Source of the DNA: Nitrosospira sp.
GTDB lineage: Bacteria > Pseudomonadota > Gammaproteobacteria > Burkholderiales > Nitrosomonadaceae
Assembly (NCBI GenBank): GCA_030453055.1
Contig: JAKDLC010000001.1
Location: 1 to 25,852, forward strand
DNA: 25,852 nt
Direction of reading: 5' to 3'
Both the position numbers and the translations under genes were made by a program. The notes beneath the pieces were generated by a model, which did no database searches, was not told the DNA's origin, and saw nothing but the letters and a program-made list of their open reading frames with translations. Positions 22,259 to 25,852 of the stretch are shown here, piece after piece. Position 1 is the first letter of the stretch. Each line of letters begins with the position of its first letter.

Positions 22259-24282
22259 GCCTTTTTGCTCCGGGCGATCAAGGGAGGCACCGGGATCGAG
22301 CCCGCGATTTTCCTGTCATCGGCAGGCTGAGCGGGCTGACGCTTTTCACGCACCGCCAGACGATAGCGTCGATCGGACACGGCCAGAAAGCCTCCCATCG
22401 CCATTAATATACATCCGAACCAGATCCAGTCTACAAAGGGTTTGTGATAAACCCTTACTATCCACGCTCCATTCTCCAGCGGTTCACCCAAAGCAACGTA
22501 GAGGTCGCGAAGCACGCCGGTGTCTATCGCGGCTTCGGTCATGGCCATGCCCGAAGCGGTGTAGGTTCGTTTCTCGGGCTCCATGGTGCGAATTTTTTCA
22601 CCGTTGCGCAACACGTCCAGTTCGCCGATGTCAGCCATGTAGTTGGGACCAGGCGCTTTCTTCACACCGTTGAAACGGAATGTGTAGCCGCCCACTTCGA
22701 CTGTGTTGCCGATTTCCATACGCACGTCTTTTTCGGTTTCGTAACCCCCCACCACGGTTACGCCAATAATAAACACCGCTATACCCAGATGCGCAAGATG
22801 CATGCCGTAATAGCTGCGCGATTGCGAGGCAAGCTTCGCAACCAGCCCCGTCTTGCCACTGCTCAGCAGGCGATGCCGCAGATTGACCGCCATGCTGGCG
22901 ATGACCCAGGAAGCCAGCAGCAAACCGAAGCTTACCCATGGTTTCCATTCGCCCAGGATGAACGGCAATAGCAGCGCAGTCACCACACTCACTGCAAAAG
23001 CCCAGCGCAGGCGCACCGTCAGGTCCGGCAAACTGGCTTGTTTCCAGCGCGCGAGCGGGCCGACTCCTATCAGGAAAATCGCCGGTGTCATCAGCGGCAC
23101 GAATACGGCCTCGAAGTAGGGGGGGCCAACCGATAATTTACCCAGTTCAAGGGCATCGATAATCAGCGGATAAAGGGTGCCGAGCAGAATGCTCCCGGCC
23201 GCCACCATCATCAGCAGATTATTGCCCAGCAGCAACGATTCCCTCGACAGCAATTCGAATTTGCCGCCCAGGCCGATCTTGGGCGCTCGCCAGGCGAACA
23301 GAAGTAGCGACGCTCCGATGACGATGACCAGAAACGCCAGGATGAATATGCCTCGCTTGGGATCGGTGGCGAAAGCGTGAACCGATGTCAGGACGCCGGA
23401 GCGAACGAGGAAGGTACCCAGCAGACTCAACGAGAATGCGCAGATTGCCAGCAACACGGTCCAGCTCTTGAAGCTGCCGCGTTTCTCGGTGACCGCCAGT
23501 GAGTGAACCAGGGCGGTTCCTACCAGCCACGGCATGAAAGATGCATTTTCCACCGGGTCCCAGAACCACCAGCCACCCCAGCCAAGCTCATAGTAAGCCC
23601 ACCAGCTGCCAAGCATGATGCCAATGGTGAGGAACGACCACGCAATGGTGGTCCACGGGCGCGACCAGCGCGCCCAGGTCGCATCCAGCTGTCCGCTGAG
23701 CAGTGCGGCGATGGCGAAAGCGAACGCCACGGAAAATCCTACATAGCCCATATAGAGCATGGGTGGATGAAACACCATGCCGGGATCCTGCAGCAAGGGG
23801 TTGAGATCGCTTCCCTCCATCGCCCCCGGCAGCATACGGTCGAAGGGGTTGGATGTGAATAGCATGAACAGCAGAAAACCTACGCTTACCAATCCCATCA
23901 CGCCCAGCACCCGCGCTACCATATCGTCCGGCAACCGGCGGCTGAATACGCTGACGGCGACCGACCAGCACGCCAACATCAGCACCCACAGCAGCAGCGA
24001 GCCTTCATGCGATCCCCAGGTAGCCGCAAAACGATACTCTAGTGGTAGTCTTGAATTGGAGTTTTGAGCGACGTTTATGACCGAGAAATCGTTATTGACG
24101 AACGAATAGGCAAGGCAAAAGAATGCGATGGCGATAAATACAAATTGCCCCTGAACCACGGGCCGGGCCAGCGCTACCCATGAGGGGACGCCGCGGGCCG
24201 CGCCGATAATGGGTAAGGTGCCTTGTATCAGTGCGAGCAGCAACGCGAGGATGAGAGCGAAATTACCGAGTTCTGGGATCAT
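22255..24282 (-). CDS. ccmF: Cytochrome c heme lyase subunit CcmF
   Basis: The 675-residue multi-pass membrane protein joins heme from holo-CcmE to apocytochrome c. It has the heme-handling WWD motif WGGWWFWDPVENASFMPWL in a periplasmic loop, ATWGSHEGSLLLWVL with the conserved histidine, GMVFHPPMLYMGY with another, and HLAHLGIAVFIIG with conserved histidines in the C-terminal third, before a large periplasmic loop and a last helix (WFGCILMAMGGFLAV). Length is normal. It starts 106 bp after the ccmE stop, the only real gap in an otherwise tightly overlapped operon. Confidence 0.96.
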   Translation of the reverse strand: MIPELGNFALILALLLALIQGTLPIIGAARGVPSWVALARPVVQGQFVFIAIAFFCLAYSFVNNDFSVINVAQNSNSRLPLEYRFAATWGSHEGSLLLWVLMLACWSVAVSVFSRRLPDDMVARVLGVMGLVSVGFLLFMLFTSNPFDRMLPGAMEGSDLNPLLQDPGMVFHPPMLYMGYVGFSVAFAFAIAALLSGQLDATWARWSRPWTTIAWSFLTIGIMLGSWWAYYELGWGGWWFWDPVENASFMPWLVGTALVHSLAVTEKRGSFKSWTVLLAICAFSLSLLGTFLVRSGVLTSVHAFATDPKRGIFILAFLVIVIGASLLLFAWRAPKIGLGGKFELLSRESLLLGNNLLMMVAAGSILLGTLYPLIIDALELGKLSVGPPYFEAVFVPLMTPAIFLIGVGPLARWKQASLPDLTVRLRWAFAVSVVTALLLPFILGEWKPWVSFGLLLASWVIASMAVNLRHRLLSSGKTGLVAKLASQSRSYYGMHLAHLGIAVFIIGVTVVGGYETEKDVRMEIGNTVEVGGYTFRFNGVKKAPGPNYMADIGELDVLRNGEKIRTMEPEKRTYTASGMAMTEAAIDTGVLRDLYVALGEPLENGAWIVRVYHKPFVDWIWFGCILMAMGGFLAVSDRRYRLAVREKRQPAQPADDRKIAGSIPVPPLIARSKKA

Positions 24283-24352
24283 GGTTTTAAGGGTGGGTTG
24301 TGGATTAAAGTTATGGATTAAGATATGGCCGGTAAGCCGCGATTCGGGTTGA

Positions 24353-24374
24353 GGAGAAAGATTTTCCTTTCTCC
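24353..24374. repeat. Small hairpin between ccmE and ccmF
   Basis: GGAGAAAG, 6-nt loop, CTTTCTCC in the 106-bp gap. No T-run follows on the minus strand, so if it acts at all it would be as an attenuator or RNA processing site separating ccmCDE from ccmFGHI. Confidence 0.35.
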
Positions 24375-24388
24375 GTCAAGGTTCTGCG

Positions 24389-24838
24389 CTATTGCACCAG
24401 CACTGTTTTCCGTGCCTTATCCGCTTGCTCCAAGGCGTCGGCGGCTTCCGGCGGCATGTAATTTTCATCATGCTTGGCGAGCACCTCGTCTGCACGGAAA
24501 ACGCCATCGTTCGCCAGCTTTCCCTGGGCTACCACGCCCTTGCCTTCCTTGAACAGGTCGGGAAGAATGCCGGTATAGACCACAGGGATGACTTTTGCGG
24601 TATCGGTCACGACGAAATTCACTGTCACGCCATCCCCCTGGCGCTTGACGCTGCCTTCTTCCACCAGGCCGCCGATGCGAAAGCTCCTGCCCACGGGAGC
24701 TTCGTTATTGGCCACTTGGCTGGGGCTGAAGAAAAATACCAGATTGCTCTGGAATGCATTCAAAACCAGTATCGAAGCAACACCTAATGCAGTCACGCTT
24801 GAAGCGATAATTGCCAGTTTTTTATGACGTGGTTTCAT
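24389..24838 (-). CDS. ccmE: Heme chaperone CcmE
   Basis: The 149-residue periplasmic protein, anchored by one N-terminal helix (about 8-28), carries heme covalently on His123 in [11 protein letters not shown] (with Tyr127), the known HxxxY signature. The beta-barrel core has [20 protein letters not shown] and [23 protein letters not shown], all typical. It receives heme from CcmC and hands it to CcmF. Its start overlaps the ccmD end by 17 bp. Confidence 0.96.
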   Translation of the reverse strand: MKPRHKKLAIIASSVTALGVASILVLNAFQSNLVFFFSPSQVANNEAPVGRSFRIGGLVEEGSVKRQGDGVTVNFVVTDTAKVIPVVYTGILPDLFKEGKGVVAQGKLANDGVFRADEVLAKHDENYMPPEAADALEQADKARKTVLVQ

Positions 24839-25019
24839 TTCCCTTCTCTTGTTTAGTTGACTGATGAATCAGACTTAAATGTCTGAGCAAAGTTCGTTTG
24901 CGGTTAAAAACGAGAGCAATCTCCCCGGCTATGCAGATAAACGCCACCAGATAGGATCCCCATACATAAAATCCATATCCGCCCATATCCAGAAAATCCG
25001 ACAAACCGGCCCAGTTCAC
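24822..25019 (-). CDS. ccmD: Heme exporter protein CcmD
   Basis: The 65-residue protein starts with GTG at 25019 (reading [20 protein letters not shown]), overlapping the ccmC stop by 4 bp (GTGA). An alternative ATG lies at the MGGYGFYVW segment. It has a single membrane helix (about [17 protein letters not shown]) followed by a basic stretch ([10 protein letters not shown]), as in other CcmD proteins, which bind CcmC and CcmE and help release holo-CcmE. CcmD sequences are poorly conserved; the gene order ccmC-ccmD-ccmE and the [10 protein letters not shown] pattern make the call secure. Confidence 0.85.
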   Translation of the reverse strand: MNWAGLSDFLDMGGYGFYVWGSYLVAFICIAGEIALVFNRKRTLLRHLSLIHQSTKQEKGNETTS

Positions 25020-25756
25020 TGCGTCGCCCCGTGCAATTCGCCTACCCATACTGTGTGACGTTCTCTTTCCAGAATAATGGCCCGCGTGCGAATCAACGTC
25101 ATAGCGATGGCATACATCCAACAGGCGAGCGACATGATCAGCATGCCGGTCAGCATGGTAGTGGCCATTTTCGGCGATTGAGTAAGGCTGACGGAGGCTC
25201 CCTGATGCAGGGTATTCCACCATTTTACCGAGAAATAGATGATCGGGATGTTGACCACGCCCACCAGGGCAATCATGGCGCCGGCTTTGTCGGCGCGGCG
25301 CGGGTCGTCTATTGCCGCTTGCAGCGACATGAAGCCGATATAGAGAAACAACAGGATCAATTCGGACGTGAGGCGCGCATCCCATACCCACCACGTACCC
25401 CACATGGGCTTGCCCCACAGTGAGCCGGTCCATAAGGCAAGAAAGGTGAACATCGCCCCTGTCGGCGCGATGGCCGTGGCGATCATGGAAGAAAGCCGCG
25501 TATTGAAGGCAAGCCCGATGCCGGCCCACATCGCCATGACCACGTAAAGGAACATGGACATCCAGGCGGCGGGAACATGAATGAAAATAATGCGATAGGC
25601 CTCGCCCTGCTGAAAGTCGGTGGGGGCTACAAAGAACCCGATATAAAGCCCCACCGCACACAGTACGAGCGCGGCGATGGAAAACAGCGGAATCATTTTA
25701 CCGGCAAGAAAATAGAAACTTGCCGGGGAAGAATATTTGAACCAGTTTATCGCCAT
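25016..25756 (-). CDS. ccmC: Heme handling membrane protein CcmC
   Basis: The 246-residue, six-helix membrane protein binds heme and delivers it to CcmE. From MAINWFKYSSP it has IFIHVPAAWM (His60), the WWD motif WGTWWVWDARLTSELILLF (119-137) and NTLHQGAS (His184); these two histidines are the known axial ligands in E. coli CcmC, at the same positions. The start at 25756 fits family N-termini; a TTG further upstream (25798) extends the frame but is unlikely. No ribosome site is obvious. It is the first ccm gene visible; ccmA and ccmB, if they are in this operon, would lie past the right edge, but the last 96 bp show no end of a ccmB frame. Confidence 0.95.
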   Translation of the reverse strand: MAINWFKYSSPASFYFLAGKMIPLFSIAALVLCAVGLYIGFFVAPTDFQQGEAYRIIFIHVPAAWMSMFLYVVMAMWAGIGLAFNTRLSSMIATAIAPTGAMFTFLALWTGSLWGKPMWGTWWVWDARLTSELILLFLYIGFMSLQAAIDDPRRADKAGAMIALVGVVNIPIIYFSVKWWNTLHQGASVSLTQSPKMATTMLTGMLIMSLACWMYAIAMTLIRTRAIILERERHTVWVGELHGATQ

Positions 25757-25852
25757 GTTAAAAAATATTAATTCCGTATCCCGGTTTTTACGCGTCAAGT
25801 GTGTAACTCGTAATTTTAAACTAAAAACCTTGAATTCAGAATTGGTTTCTTC

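Noticed and set aside
24822..25661. 279-codon leftward frame overlapping ccmC
   Set aside because: Only its last 65 codons are real (ccmD, from GTG 25019); the rest is a shadow of ccmC.
25757..25852. Possible end of ccmB upstream of ccmC
   Set aside because: The AT-rich 96 bp contain no frame resembling the CcmB C-terminus, so this may be the operon's promoter region instead; no clear -35/-10 pair could be fixed.

Overview
The window reads as the chromosome of a Gram-negative betaproteobacterium, most likely of the Nitrosospira/Nitrosomonadaceae type. That assignment is inference from protein style: PEP-CTERM sorting tails of the VPEPETYAMLLAGLGLMG kind, a complete System I cytochrome c maturation (Ccm) operon, a COX15-type heme A synthase, and a decaheme cytochrome with an MtrB-like porin. 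No rRNA, tRNA or taxon-defining gene is present to prove it.

Layout. 1-737: start of a leftward gene for a membrane protein of the spermidine-synthase-like family, cut by the window edge and not visible as a complete frame. 1248-4310: a rightward two-gene operon for a ten-heme periplasmic cytochrome and its outer-membrane barrel (MtrA/MtrB, PioA/PioB, MtoA/MtoB type). 4441-7927: a rearranged stretch with two leftward PEP-CTERM genes, two decayed copies of an mtrB 3' end, a broken NYN-domain gene and several hairpins. 7928-10012: a hybrid sensor kinase reading frame broken by one in-frame amber codon. 10405-11412: an orphan, divergent sulfate-binding-protein homologue. 11906-13189: a rightward stress-type cluster (BON lipoprotein, CsbD, two tandem 49-residue membrane peptides). 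13319-18036: leftward housekeeping genes (START/SRPBCC protein, guaA, guaB, rnfH-like, ratA). 18222-19854: smpB and heme A synthase, rightward. 19909-25756: the leftward operon ccmC-ccmD-ccmE-ccmF-ccmG-ccmH-ccmI, running in from the right edge.

How it fits together. The right third makes the cofactor machinery (heme export and ligation to apocytochromes, heme A for the terminal oxidase) on which the left-hand decaheme cytochrome depends. The most interesting signal is regulatory: a 17-bp dyad, TGYGRCA-NNN-TGYCRCA, occurs five times, only in upstream regions: once before each of the edge gene and the cytochrome operon, once before PEP-CTERM gene 1, and twice back-to-back before PEP-CTERM gene 2. 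In three cases its gene-proximal edge runs straight into TTGAYW, and in two of these AATACT follows at exactly 17 bp. PEP-CTERM gene 1 also has a well-spaced -24/-12 (sigma-54) candidate. This suggests one regulator controlling extracellular-matrix proteins together with an electron-transfer conduit.

The region also carries many repeats: an inverted pair of ~112-bp dRS3-flanked elements bounding the kinase and sulfate-binding genes, small REP-like hairpins, a 14-bp tandem repeat at the kinase start, and a long inverted repeat between guaB and guaA.
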